A program made the translations under genes and the position numbers. Below are positions 36,629-47,529 of a stretch of DNA of 64,000 nt, piece by piece. Source of the stretch: Microbacterium sufflavum (lineage in GTDB: Bacteria; Actinomycetota; Actinomycetes; Actinomycetales; Microbacteriaceae); the NCBI RefSeq assembly GCF_023091155.1, contig NZ_JAHWXK010000002.1, positions 186,001-250,000 of the forward strand, read 5' to 3'. The notes beneath the pieces are model-generated. The model made no database searches. It was not told the DNA's origin and worked only from the letters and a program-made list of their open reading frames with translations. The first letter of the stretch is position 1, and every line of letters starts with the position of its first letter.

Positions 36629-38344
36629 TTACTTCTCCCAGCCGACGTTCTCGACCGGCGTGACGCCGAACAGGTCGAGGCCCACGTAGGGCTCCGGCGT
36701 CAGGTTCGCCAGGCCGTTCTTGACCACGTAGATCGACGGGCCGTTGTAGAGCGGGATGACGCCCCACGTCTGCTCGATGATCTTCGGCTCGAGCTCCATG
36801 GAGGCGGCGGTCCAGGACTCCGCATCCTTCTGCGACTCGACCTCGTCGGCGATCTGCTTGTCGATCTCGGCCGTGCCGGTGCCCGACAGGTTCAGCTGGC
36901 TGTCCGAGCAGTAGAGCTGGCAGAACCAGGCCGGGCCGAACGGGTCGGAGTCGGTGAAGCGGAGCGACACCGCGTCCCAGTTCTTCGACGTCAGGTCGTT
37001 CGAGAAGTCGGCCGACGGGCGGACGTCGATCTGCATGTCGATGCCGATCTCCTTCTGCTGCGCCTGGAGCGACTTCGCGAGGGCCTCAAGCGTGGGGTCC
37101 TCACCGAACACCGGGTAGGTGATGGACAGCTTCTCGCCGTCCTTCTCGCGGATGCCGTCGTCGCCCTCGGTCCAGCCGGCGTCGTCGAGCAGCTTCTTGG
37201 CGGCGTCGACATCGTTCTTCAGACCGGCAGTCGCGAACGAGTCGGAGTAGCCGTCCTGGAACGCGTACAGGTTCAGCGAACCGGCGGCCGGCTCCTCGTA
37301 ACCGAGGCCGTTCCACGCGATCTGCTTCTGCTGGTCGATGTTGATGCCCATGAAGAAGGCCTTGCGCACGTCGATGTCCTCGAACTGCGGCTTGTCGGCG
37401 TCGACCATGATGATCGTCTTCGCGGTCTGCTGCGCGCGACGCACCGTGGTGTCGTCGACGTCCTGCAGCTGCTTCAGACGGTCGTTGGTGTTGGCGCCCA
37501 CCATGTCGATCTCGCCGTTCTTGAAGGCGTTGATCGCGGCGTCCGGCTCCATCGCCGTGAAGGTCACCGAGTCGAGCAGCGGTGCGTTGCCCCACCACTC
37601 GGGGTTCGGCTTGAACGAGACGAAGCCGCCGTTCGGGTCGAACGTGTCGACCGTGTACGGTCCGGCGCCCCACTCGGGGTGCATGTTGCCGATGAAGCCC
37701 TCGTTGAAGACGGTCGGGTCGGCGACGGCCGGGTGCAGCACGCCACCGGTCAGGAACGCCATGGACGGCCAGGCGTAGATGCCGTCGAAGGTGACGACCG
37801 CGGTCTTGGCGGAGTCGCCCTGCTCGACGCTCTTGATCTGCTTGTAGCCGTCGGTCGCGTTGGGGGTGAAGCCCTCGTCGTAGGAGCGGTTGGCCTTCCA
37901 CGTCGCGTCGATGGCCGTCCAGTCCATGTCCGTGCCGTCGTTGAAGTGGGCCTCGTCCGTGAACGTGAACGTGATGGTGGTGTTGCCGTCCTTCTCGCCG
38001 ATGTCGTAGGCGTCGAGGTACGCGTCGTTCTTCGTGACCTCGCCCTCCGGCGAGACGAGCAGGATCTGCGGCATGTACCACGACCACAGACGCACGGTGT
38101 CCGCGCTGCCGTCACCGTTGAAGGCGTTCAGCTGCTCGGGGATCTCGTTGATCGGGAAGTTGACCTCGCCACCCTCCTGCAGGTTGCTGCGGTCCTGGGG
38201 GTTGTAGTCGGCGGACTTGGTCTCGACCTTGTCGCCGCCGTTGTCCCCGCCACCGGTGTTTCCGGACCCGCTCGCGCAACCCGCGAGGGCGAGTGCCAGG
38301 GCGCCGCTGATCGCGATCGCCCCCAGCAACTTCTTGTTCTTCAT
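36629..38344 (-). CDS. ABC transporter substrate-binding lipoprotein (family 5)
   Basis: The 571-residue protein has a lipoprotein signal (MKNKKLLGAIAISGALALAL, lipobox LAGC with Cys about residue 23) and a Gly/Asn/Asp linker, then a family-5 solute-binding domain (ITFTFTDEAHFNDGTDMDW, VRKAFFMGINIDQQKQI). A pair of cysteines in WFCQLYCSD may form a disulfide. It serves the importer encoded just upstream on the same strand. AAAGGAG precedes the ATG. A minus-strand TATTCT (38381-38386) probably gives it an extra promoter, as expected for a binding protein needed in excess. Confidence 0.93.
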   Translation of the reverse strand: MKNKKLLGAIAISGALALALAGCASGSGNTGGGDNGGDKVETKSADYNPQDRSNLQEGGEVNFPINEIPEQLNAFNGDGSADTVRLWSWYMPQILLVSPEGEVTKNDAYLDAYDIGEKDGNTTITFTFTDEAHFNDGTDMDWTAIDATWKANRSYDEGFTPNATDGYKQIKSVEQGDSAKTAVVTFDGIYAWPSMAFLTGGVLHPAVADPTVFNEGFIGNMHPEWGAGPYTVDTFDPNGGFVSFKPNPEWWGNAPLLDSVTFTAMEPDAAINAFKNGEIDMVGANTNDRLKQLQDVDDTTVRRAQQTAKTIIMVDADKPQFEDIDVRKAFFMGINIDQQKQIAWNGLGYEEPAAGSLNLYAFQDGYSDSFATAGLKNDVDAAKKLLDDAGWTEGDDGIREKDGEKLSITYPVFGEDPTLEALAKSLQAQQKEIGIDMQIDVRPSADFSNDLTSKNWDAVSLRFTDSDPFGPAWFCQLYCSDSQLNLSGTGTAEIDKQIADEVESQKDAESWTAASMELEPKIIEQTWGVIPLYNGPSIYVVKNGLANLTPEPYVGLDLFGVTPVENVGWEK

Positions 38345-38355
38345 GGTGCTCCTTT

Positions 38356-38386
38356 CGCCTTTCGGCGTTTCATAAAGGGAAGAATA
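38356..38386 (-). promoter_or_regulatory. Putative -10 and leader hairpin of the binding-protein gene
   Basis: The minus strand carries TATTCT (38381-38386) followed, just ahead of the Shine-Dalgarno sequence, by a small hairpin CGCC-GAAA-GGCG (38356-38367) with a GNRA-type loop. Such 5' hairpins can stabilise mRNA. The 130-nt gap to the ATPase gene holds nothing else clear apart from short palindromes such as GGTCGCGACC. Confidence 0.4.
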
Positions 38387-38474
38387 GTTCGCGGTCGCGA
38401 CCGGCATACCGCCCCGGAGTGAATCGCGCCTAACCGTTATCGGACGGTGACCAGCAACCCCGCGACCGCGGCGA

Positions 38475-40403
38475 TCAGACCGTCGCGGGCTTGGTCGACA
38501 TGGTCGCCGCGTCGAACACGACGCGCTGGCGGGTGCGCTCCACATCCGGGTCGGGGACGGGGATGGCCGACAGCAGCGCCTGCGTGTACGGGTGCTGCGG
38601 GTTGTCGAACACGTCGTCCACGTCGCCGTGCTCCACGAACTCGCCGAGGTACATCACGGCCACGCGGTCGGCGATGTGGCGCACCACGGACAGGTCGTGC
38701 GCGACGAACAGGTAGGACAGGCCCAGCTTCACCTTCAGCTCGTCGAGCAGGTTGATCACACCGGCCTGGATCGACACGTCGAGCGCCGAGACCGGCTCAT
38801 CGAGCACCACGATCTTCGGGTTCGTCGACAGGGCGCGGGCGATGCCGATGCGCTGCCGCTGACCGCCGGAGAACGCCTGGGGGAATCGGTCGCTGTGCGC
38901 CGGGTTCAGGCCGACGAGGTCCATCAGCTCGTCCACGCGACGGTGCGCCTCCTCCTTGGGCGTGCCGATCGCGAACAGCGGCTCGGAGATGATGTCGGCG
39001 ACCGTCATGCGCGGGTCGAGGGCGCCCATCGGGTCCTGGAACACGATCTGGATGTCGCGTCGCAGCGCCCGCTCCACCTTGCGGCTGTGGATGTCGTTGA
39101 CGCTGGTGCCGGCGATCACGATGTCGCCCTCGCTCTGCTTGACCATGTCCATGATCTGCAGCAGGGTCGTGGTCTTGCCGGAGCCGGACTCGCCGACGAT
39201 GGCCATCGTCTCGCCCTCACGGACGTCGAAGCTGATGCCCTTGATCGCCTGCACCTCGCCGACCTTGCGCTTGAGGAACGCGCCCTTGAGCAGCGGGAAG
39301 GTCTTCGTGAGGTTCTTGACCTCGAGCGTGACCGGGCGCTCCTCGCGCGGGAGTCGCGTGAGGTCGCTCTCCGGCACCGCGCGCACGGGGTAGACCGGGA
39401 GGCCGCCCAGCAGGCCGCCGTCCTCGATCTCGTGCGAGCGGATGCAGGCGGCGCGGTGCAGGTCGCCCGAGCCGGTGGCCACGGGGAGCAGCTCCGGCTC
39501 CTTCGCGCGGCACGCGTCCATCACGATGGGGCAGCGGTCGGCGAAGGGGCACGCGTCGGGCAGGTCGATCAGCAGCGGCGGGTTGCCCTTGATCGGGGTG
39601 AGCGGCTGCTTGTCGCCCTTGTCCACGCGCGGGATCGCGCCCAGCAGGCCGATCGAGTACGGCATGCGCGTCTTGTGGAACAGCTCGTGCACGGGCGCCT
39701 GCTCCACGGGCTTGCCCGCGTACATCACCAGCACGTCGTCGGCCGTGCGGGCCACCACGCCCATGTCGTGCGTGATCATGATCACCGCGGCGCCGGTCTC
39801 GTCCTGCGCCTTCTCGATCAGATCGAGGATCTGCGCCTGGATCGTGACGTCGAGGGCCGTGGTCGGCTCGTCGCAGATGATGAGCTTGGGGTTGTTCGCC
39901 ATCGCGATGGCGATCACCACGCGCTGGCGCATGCCGCCGGAGAACTCGTGCGGGAACGACTTCATGCGCCGCTCCGGCTCGGTGATGCCGACGAGCTTCA
40001 GCAGCTCGACCGAGCGGTCCCACGCATCCTTCTTCGACAGGCTGCGGTGCACCGTGAGGGCCTCGATGAGCTGGTCGCCCACGGTGTAGACGGGGGTGAG
40101 CGAGGTCAGCGGGTCCTGGAAGACCATCGACATGCCGTTGCCGCGGATCACCGACAGCTGCTTGTCGCTCATGCCGATCAGCTCTTTGCCGTCGTACATG
40201 ATCGAGCCGGTGACCTTGGCGTTCTCGTCGAGGAGTCCCATGATCGCGAGCGAGGTGACGGACTTGCCGGAGCCGGACTCGCCGACGATGCCGAGGGTCT
40301 TGCCGGCTTCGAGGTCGAACGAGACGCCGCGCACGGCGTCGACGCGGCCGGCCTCGGAGGCGAAGCTGACCTTGAGGTCGCGGACGGAGAGGACGTTGGT
40401 CAT
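38475..40403 (-). CDS. Peptide-type ABC transporter, fused double ATP-binding protein
   Basis: The 642-residue protein has two ABC ATPase domains. Walker A motifs are GESGSGKS at about residues 39 and 400; signatures are FSGGMRQRV and FSGGQRQRI; Walker B regions are CDEPTTALD and LDEPVSALD. The first half ends with the oligopeptide-type C-terminal region, with four Cys in ACPFADRCPIVMDACR-like spacing plus a further Cys in HRAACIR, a known cluster-like motif of DppD/OppD. It is a natural DppD-DppF fusion, like the one at 5954-7621 but longer. It overlaps the upstream permease by 4 nt. Confidence 0.94.
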   Translation of the reverse strand: MTNVLSVRDLKVSFASEAGRVDAVRGVSFDLEAGKTLGIVGESGSGKSVTSLAIMGLLDENAKVTGSIMYDGKELIGMSDKQLSVIRGNGMSMVFQDPLTSLTPVYTVGDQLIEALTVHRSLSKKDAWDRSVELLKLVGITEPERRMKSFPHEFSGGMRQRVVIAIAMANNPKLIICDEPTTALDVTIQAQILDLIEKAQDETGAAVIMITHDMGVVARTADDVLVMYAGKPVEQAPVHELFHKTRMPYSIGLLGAIPRVDKGDKQPLTPIKGNPPLLIDLPDACPFADRCPIVMDACRAKEPELLPVATGSGDLHRAACIRSHEIEDGGLLGGLPVYPVRAVPESDLTRLPREERPVTLEVKNLTKTFPLLKGAFLKRKVGEVQAIKGISFDVREGETMAIVGESGSGKTTTLLQIMDMVKQSEGDIVIAGTSVNDIHSRKVERALRRDIQIVFQDPMGALDPRMTVADIISEPLFAIGTPKEEAHRRVDELMDLVGLNPAHSDRFPQAFSGGQRQRIGIARALSTNPKIVVLDEPVSALDVSIQAGVINLLDELKVKLGLSYLFVAHDLSVVRHIADRVAVMYLGEFVEHGDVDDVFDNPQHPYTQALLSAIPVPDPDVERTRQRVVFDAATMSTKPATV

Positions 40404-41338
40404 GCGCGGCCTCCTGCAGCCGAGGTCGGGTCGAGGGCGTCGCGCAGGCCGTCGGCGATCAACGCCATCGACACCGTGAGCAGGGTCAGCGCCGCCGCCG
40501 GGAAGTAGAACAGCCACGGGGCCGTGGTGAGCGAGCTCGAGCCGGCACCGATCAGCGCGCCGAGCGACACGTCGGGGATCTTGACGCCGAAGCCCAGGAA
40601 CGACAGACCGGTCTCGGTCACGACGGCCGAGACGACGCCGAGGGTGAAGTTGATCACGAGGAGCGAGCCGATGTTCGGCAGCAGGTGGCGCAGCACGATC
40701 TTCATGCCGCCCACGCCCATGTAGCGGGCCGCGCTGACGTACTCGCGCTCGCGCAGCGACAGGGCCATGGTCCAGATGACGCGGGCGGGGAAGTACCACC
40801 CGATCACGAAGATCATGATGAGCGCGATCACGCGCCAGTCTCCGCCGGCCTTGTTCGAGATCATCGCGAGGATCAGGAAGCTCGGGATCACCATCATGAA
40901 GTGGATGATCAGGAGCGAGATGCGCTCGGTCCAGCCGCCGAAGTAGGCCGCGGCCGTGCCGACCAGGGCCGACACGATCGTGACGCCGATCGAGACCGTG
41001 AGCGCGATCATGAGAGAGCGCTGCAGGCCGACTGCCACCTGCGCGAACAGGTCGTTCCCGGCGTTGTTGGTGCCGAACCAGTGCTCCGTGGACGGCGGGG
41101 TGCTCAGGTTCAGGAAGTCGAGCTCCACGTGGTCGTAGCGCGCGATCAGCGGGCCGAAGATCGCGAACAGCACGAGCAGCGCGAAGATCACCAGGCCGAT
41201 GAGCGCACCGCGGTTGCGGGAGAAGCGCCGCCAGTACAGGCTCCACTTCGACAGGCGCTTCGTCGCGACGCGGGTGGTCTCGGGGCCGGCGGCCGCGGGG
41301 TCCGGGTGGATGGTCGGGTCGAGCATGTCGGTGCTCAT
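40400..41338 (-). CDS. Peptide-type ABC transporter permease (DppC-like)
   Basis: The 312-residue membrane protein has the DppC layout: a soluble N-terminus, first hydrophobic segment (GALIGLVIFALLVLFAIFGP), HWFGTNNAGNDLFAQ and an EAA-type loop (YVSAARYMGVGGMKIVLRHL, about residue 185). It begins one base after the stop of the DppB-like gene and overlaps the ATPase gene, so the three are one operon. Confidence 0.93.
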   Translation of the reverse strand: MSTDMLDPTIHPDPAAAGPETTRVATKRLSKWSLYWRRFSRNRGALIGLVIFALLVLFAIFGPLIARYDHVELDFLNLSTPPSTEHWFGTNNAGNDLFAQVAVGLQRSLMIALTVSIGVTIVSALVGTAAAYFGGWTERISLLIIHFMMVIPSFLILAMISNKAGGDWRVIALIMIFVIGWYFPARVIWTMALSLREREYVSAARYMGVGGMKIVLRHLLPNIGSLLVINFTLGVVSAVVTETGLSFLGFGVKIPDVSLGALIGAGSSSLTTAPWLFYFPAAALTLLTVSMALIADGLRDALDPTSAAGGRA

Positions 41339-41339
41339 G

Positions 41340-42323
41340 TCAGCTCACTCTCACACGCGGGTCGAGGACCACGACGGCGATGTCGGCGAGGATCGCGCCG
41401 ATCGCCGTGAGGACCGCGCCGAAGGCCGCGATCGCGACGGTTCCGTGGATGTCGTTCTTCGAGATGGTCTCGATGAAGTACTTGCCCATGCCGTTCCACG
41501 CGAAGATCGTCTCGGTCAGGACCGCACCGGTGAAGATGGCGGGGATCGTGAAGGCGACCTGCGTGGCGACGGGGATCAGCGAGGTGCGCAGCGCGTGCTT
41601 GCGGATGGCCTGCTGCTTGGTGAGGCCCTTGGCGCGAGCGGTGCGCACGTAGTCGGCGTTGATGTTGTCCAGCAGCAGCGAGCGCTGCAGGAAGTGGATG
41701 CTCGCGTAGCCCGTGAGCACCAGGGCTATGGTCGGCAGCGTCAGATGCTGCAGCACATCTATCAGGGTGGGGAAGAAGCCCTCGACCCCCTGACTGGCGT
41801 TCCCTGTCACATAGAAGATGCGCGTGCCGGTGGCGTTGTTGAGGCCGATCGCGAGCAGCACGATCGCGAAGGCCGCGACCACGATCGGGATGTTCAGCGT
41901 GATGATGCTGGTGGCCTGGCCGATGCGGTCGGCGAGCTTGTACTGGCGGGAGGCCGTGTACACGCCGAGCGCGATGCCGAGGATCGTGGTGATGATCGTC
42001 GCGCCGAGCACGAGCTCCGCGCTGACCCACATGCGGTACGCGACCTGCTCGTTGACGGAGCCGCCGGTCGGGCTCACCCCCCAGTCCCACCGGAGGAGGA
42101 TGCTGGTGAACCAGTTCCACCAGCGCTCGATGAGCGGCACGGTGTCGCTGAGGTTGCGGGGCACGAGGAGGTTGTTGATCTGCTCTTCACTGAGCGGAGG
42201 ACGACGGCCCACGTAGTTGCTGCGCGGATCGAGGAACCCCCACGCGAGGAAGTAGGTGAGGTTCGTCGCGACCACGATCATGAGCAGCCAGCCGAGGGCG
42301 CGGCGTGCGAGGTACTTGATCAA
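41340..42323 (-). CDS. Peptide-type ABC transporter permease (DppB-like)
   Basis: This membrane protein has the DppB form: N-terminal RRALGWLLMIVVATNLTYFLAW, five further hydrophobic segments and the EAA loop YVRTARAKGLTKQQAIRKHA (about residue 225 in the 327-residue version). The TTG at 42323 (LIKYLARRALG) is preferred because DppB proteins normally begin right at this point; an ATG at 42404 would add 27 residues of poor family character. Neither start has a strong Shine-Dalgarno. It is the first gene of the second ABC operon and divergent from lepA. Confidence 0.9.
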   Translation of the reverse strand: MIKYLARRALGWLLMIVVATNLTYFLAWGFLDPRSNYVGRRPPLSEEQINNLLVPRNLSDTVPLIERWWNWFTSILLRWDWGVSPTGGSVNEQVAYRMWVSAELVLGATIITTILGIALGVYTASRQYKLADRIGQATSIITLNIPIVVAAFAIVLLAIGLNNATGTRIFYVTGNASQGVEGFFPTLIDVLQHLTLPTIALVLTGYASIHFLQRSLLLDNINADYVRTARAKGLTKQQAIRKHALRTSLIPVATQVAFTIPAIFTGAVLTETIFAWNGMGKYFIETISKNDIHGTVAIAAFGAVLTAIGAILADIAVVVLDPRVRVS

Positions 42324-42565
42324 GGGGGATTGTCTTTCTCTTCTCCAGACGCGCTCGGGATCCGCCGACGCAACGCTGAGCCGGGCGGATGAATCGGGCG
42401 CCATCCGCCGTTCTGCGCGACGCGACAGCCCTCACGGAGTCTGTGACGGAGTCGTATCGCTTACGGGATCCGGTGTCACGGATTGATCCCGGGCAACTTC
42501 GGGAGACTATCACCGATGTCCCCGAATGGGGATTCCCCTGCCCCTCACCGTAGAATCGACGGGAC

Positions 42566-44419
<1,854 letters not shown>

Positions 44420-44429
44420 CCCGGGCGAT

Positions 44430-44467
44430 CCTGGGCGCTCCCGTGGTGCGGGGGGTGTTCGCCCAGG
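44430..44467. terminator. Possible terminator after lepA
   Basis: An 8-bp perfect inverted repeat, CCTGGGCG (44430-44437) and CGCCCAGG (44460-44467), with a 22-nt loop. It has no T-tract and lies just before the -10 of the next gene, so its role is uncertain. Confidence 0.35.
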
Positions 44468-44490
44468 GAACCCGAAGTAGGCTGGATCTC

Positions 44491-45144
44491 ATGCGGCGCG
44501 GGACTTTCCGAGACGACACGGTGGACTATGCGGCCGTGGGTGCGACCCACGCCCCCGACCTGATGCAGTACCCGCCGGAGCGCAGCATCCCGGCGGAGGA
44601 GTCCTGGCGGATCGGCAGCGGCGAGGAGCGGTTCCAGACGGCGGGCGAGGCCCTGCTGTCGTGGACGGCGCAGCGCGCAGCCGGACTCTCGGTGGAAGAC
44701 GTGCGTCCTGCCCCGGGCCCCGCGTACGCCGGGGTCAGCTTCGACGCCGAGGGCAACCCGATCGCGCCGAGCAAGCGCGATGTCGAGCCGCGCTATGACG
44801 CGGAGGGCATGCCGTTCGTCGGCGCCGGGATGACGCTGCACCTGCGCGGTCGGGTGGGCGGCATGCGCGCCGACTCCGAGCTGCGCGTGATCTCGGTCAC
44901 CGAGGAGACACGGCGCATCGGCTTCGTGCTCGGGACGATCGGGGGCTCGGTCGTCAGCGGCGAGGAGTCGTTCGACGTCGACTGGCGCGAGGACAACGAC
45001 GAGGTGTGGTTCACGGTGCGCGCGTTCGACGCGCCCAACGCGCTCGTCTACCGCCTGATCCCGGCACTCATGAAGCGGCGCCGCCGCGAGCTGTTCGCGC
45101 GGTACCTGCGCGCGATCTCCCCGCTGTACGCGACCCCCGTCTGA
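44491..45144 (+). CDS. DUF1990 family protein
   Basis: The 217-residue protein fits the DUF1990 family of Actinobacteria and plants; function unknown. Typical elements are FQTAGEALLSW, GFVLGTIGGSVVSGEESFDVDW and the basic C-terminal LMKRRRRELFARYLRAI. TAGGCT lies 7 nt before the ATG, predicting a leaderless mRNA. It overlaps hemW (TGATG), so the pair is co-translated. Confidence 0.8.
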   Translation: MRRGTFRDDTVDYAAVGATHAPDLMQYPPERSIPAEESWRIGSGEERFQTAGEALLSWTAQRAAGLSVEDVRPAPGPAYAGVSFDAEGNPIAPSKRDVEPRYDAEGMPFVGAGMTLHLRGRVGGMRADSELRVISVTEETRRIGFVLGTIGGSVVSGEESFDVDWREDNDEVWFTVRAFDAPNALVYRLIPALMKRRRRELFARYLRAISPLYATPV

Positions 45145-46361
45145 TGGCGGGACCGCTTCCCCTCGGCGATCCGGCTCCCGCCGACGGCCGCCTGCCCGAC
45201 GACCTGCCGATCTCTGCCGACACCCCGTTCTCGGCGTACCTGCACGTGCCGTTCTGCCGCGTGCGCTGCGGCTACTGCGACTTCAACACCTATACGTCGA
45301 GCGAGCTGCGCGGCGCGAAGCAGGAGGACTATGCGTCGACCCTGATCGGCGAGATCGCCCTCGCTCGCGGCGTGCTGGACGCCGCGGGGGCGCTGCGACC
45401 GATGGACACGGTGTTCTTCGGGGGCGGCACGCCGACGCTGCTGCCCCCGGGCGACCTCGCGCGCATGCTCGGCGCGGCGACCGCGGCGTTCGGGCTCGCG
45501 CCGGGTGCCGAGGTGACGGTGGAGGCGAACCCCGACACGGTGACACCCGAGGTGGCGCGCACCCTCGCGCAGGCCGGCGTCACGCGGTTGTCGATCGGCA
45601 TGCAGTCGGCGGTGCCGCACGTGCTCGCCGCTCTCGATCGCACGCATCAGCCGGAGAACGTGCGGACGGCGGTGGCCGCGGCCAAGGGTGCGGGACTGGA
45701 CGTCAGCGTCGATCTCATCTACGGCGCGCCGGGGGAGTCGCTCGCCGACTGGGAGGCGTCGCTCGATGCGGCCCTCCAGCTCGAGTCGGACCACATCTCC
45801 GCGTACGCGTTGATCATCGAGGACGGGACGAAGCTCGCGCGGCAGATCCGTCGCGGCGAGGTGCCTACCCCCGACGACGACCTGCAGGCGGACATGTACG
45901 AGCTGGCCGACGAGCGGCTGGCCGCGGCGGGTTTCGAGTGGTACGAGGTCAGCAACTGGGCGCGCACGCCGGAGCAGCGGTCGCGGCACAACCTGGCGTA
46001 CTGGCGGGGGAGCGACTGGTGGGGCTTCGGTCCCGGCGCGCACAGCCACGTGGCGGGACTGCGCTGGTGGAACGTGAAGCATCCGGCCGCCTACGCGCAG
46101 CGGCTCGCGGCGTCCGCGTCTCCGGCGGCGGGACGGGAGCGCCCCGACGTGGAGGCCCAGACGCTCGAGCGCATCCTGCTGCTCAGCCGCATCCGCGAGG
46201 GCATCGCGGTGGACGACCTGCCCGCGGCGAACCGCCCCCGCGTGGCCGGGCTCATCGCGGACGGCCTGATCGACGCGGCGGCGGCGCTCCGCGGGCGCGT
46301 GCAGCTCACCCTGCGCGGACGCCTCCTCGCCGACGCGGTGGTGCGCGAGCTCACCGACTGA
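45144..46361 (+). CDS. hemW: Radical SAM heme chaperone HemW
   Basis: The 405-residue protein is a radical SAM enzyme of the HemN/HemW group. The Fe-S motif CRVRCGYCDF (CxxxCxxC, about residue 34) is followed by FGGGTPTLL and the HemW-type C-terminal domain. HemW was long annotated as oxygen-independent coproporphyrinogen oxidase but is now regarded as a heme chaperone. Its place between lepA and hrcA is highly conserved. Confidence 0.93.
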   Translation: MAGPLPLGDPAPADGRLPDDLPISADTPFSAYLHVPFCRVRCGYCDFNTYTSSELRGAKQEDYASTLIGEIALARGVLDAAGALRPMDTVFFGGGTPTLLPPGDLARMLGAATAAFGLAPGAEVTVEANPDTVTPEVARTLAQAGVTRLSIGMQSAVPHVLAALDRTHQPENVRTAVAAAKGAGLDVSVDLIYGAPGESLADWEASLDAALQLESDHISAYALIIEDGTKLARQIRRGEVPTPDDDLQADMYELADERLAAAGFEWYEVSNWARTPEQRSRHNLAYWRGSDWWGFGPGAHSHVAGLRWWNVKHPAAYAQRLAASASPAAGRERPDVEAQTLERILLLSRIREGIAVDDLPAANRPRVAGLIADGLIDAAAALRGRVQLTLRGRLLADAVVRELTD

Positions 46362-46403
46362 GTGATCGGCGCGCGGGTTCGGAGAACTCCCGGTCGTACG
46401 CGG

Positions 46404-46435
46404 TAGGATTGGCACTCAGGGTGTCAGAGTGCCAG
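46404..46435 (+). promoter_or_regulatory. CIRCE operator and -10 element of hrcA-dnaJ
   Basis: TTGGCACTC-N9-GAGTGCCAG (46409-46435) matches the CIRCE consensus TTAGCACTC-N9-GAGTGCTAA except for one changed base in each arm and the last base. HrcA binds CIRCE. A TAGGAT -10 element (46404-46409) abuts it, so bound HrcA would block the promoter and the operon would be self-repressed and heat-inducible. Confidence 0.88.
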
Positions 46436-46465
46436 CGTCCGGTCGTCAGCGGGAAGGGGTGGGCC

Positions 46466-47497
46466 ATGGTCACAGAGCGAGGACTCCAGGTTCTCCGCGC
46501 GATCGTGCAGGACTACGTCGAGACGCACGAGCCGGTGGGCAGCCGATCGATCGTCGACCGGCACTCGTTCGGGGTGTCCGCGGCGACGATCCGCAACGAC
46601 ATGGCGCAGCTCGAAGACGAGGAGCTCATCACCGCCCCCCACACGTCGTCCGGTCGCGTGCCCACCGACAAGGGCTACCGCGTCTTCGTCAACCACCTCG
46701 CCCAGCTCCGTCCCCTCTCCTCGGCGCAGCGCTCGGCGATCGAGTCGTTCCTCGCCGACCCCGCCGACCTCGACGACCTCATGGCGCGCACGGTGCGGGT
46801 ACTGACGCAGCTCACGGGTCAGGTCGCGCTGGCGCAGTATCCGTCGTTCGCCCGCGCGCGGGTCACGCACGTGGAGCTCGTCGCGCTGGCCCCCAACCGT
46901 CTCCTGACCGTGCTGGTGACCGATGCCGGCGGCGTCTCGCAGCGGATGACGGTGCTGCCGGATGCGATCGACGAGGCCGATCTCGGTGTGCTCCGCGCCC
47001 GGCTCTCCGCGCTCATCACGGGGCAGGCGATCGCGGAGGCGTCCGAGCGGCTGCAGACCCTGCTGGCCGCGGAGGAGACGCCGCGCGACCGCGTGCTGCG
47101 CACTCTCGCCGGCGTCCTCGTCGACGAGCTGGGCGGGTTCCGTCAGGAGCGACTGGTGATGGCGGGCGCGGCGACCCTCGCCCGCCGCGAGCACGACTTC
47201 CGCGGCAGCATCCACCCCCTCCTCGAGGCGATCGAGGAGCAGGTGACGCTGCTGCGGCTGATGAGCGAGATGGTGGCCGACGAGCACGGCCTGGCGGCCA
47301 GCATCGGCACCGAGAACGCGCCGTTCGGTCTCGGCGAGGCGTCGATCGTCGCGAGCGACTACGCGGCACCGACCGGAACGGCGCGCGTCGGCGTGATGGG
47401 GCCGACGCGCATGGACTATCCGAGCAACCTGGCGGCGGCGCGGGCGGTGGCCCGCTACCTGTCGCGGATGCTCGACGACGACGAGGCCGGCCGCTGA
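46466..47497 (+). CDS. hrcA: Heat-inducible transcription repressor HrcA
   Basis: HrcA represses heat-shock genes by binding CIRCE; GroEL keeps it active. The 343-residue protein has the N-terminal winged helix ([52 protein letters not shown]) and the C-terminal HrcA domain. A CIRCE lies 31 nt before its ATG, so it controls itself together with dnaJ. Shine-Dalgarno is GGGAAGGGG. Confidence 0.95.
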   Translation: MVTERGLQVLRAIVQDYVETHEPVGSRSIVDRHSFGVSAATIRNDMAQLEDEELITAPHTSSGRVPTDKGYRVFVNHLAQLRPLSSAQRSAIESFLADPADLDDLMARTVRVLTQLTGQVALAQYPSFARARVTHVELVALAPNRLLTVLVTDAGGVSQRMTVLPDAIDEADLGVLRARLSALITGQAIAEASERLQTLLAAEETPRDRVLRTLAGVLVDELGGFRQERLVMAGAATLARREHDFRGSIHPLLEAIEEQVTLLRLMSEMVADEHGLAASIGTENAPFGLGEASIVASDYAAPTGTARVGVMGPTRMDYPSNLAAARAVARYLSRMLDDDEAGR

Positions 47498-47529
47498 CGC
47501 GGCCCCACGGAACACGCAGAAGGGCGATT

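Noticed and set aside
38475..40403. Fused double ATPase as a frameshift or assembly join of two genes
   Set aside because: Both halves are complete with a normal linker, and a second independent fusion of the same type is present at 5954-7621; such fusions are common in Actinobacteria.
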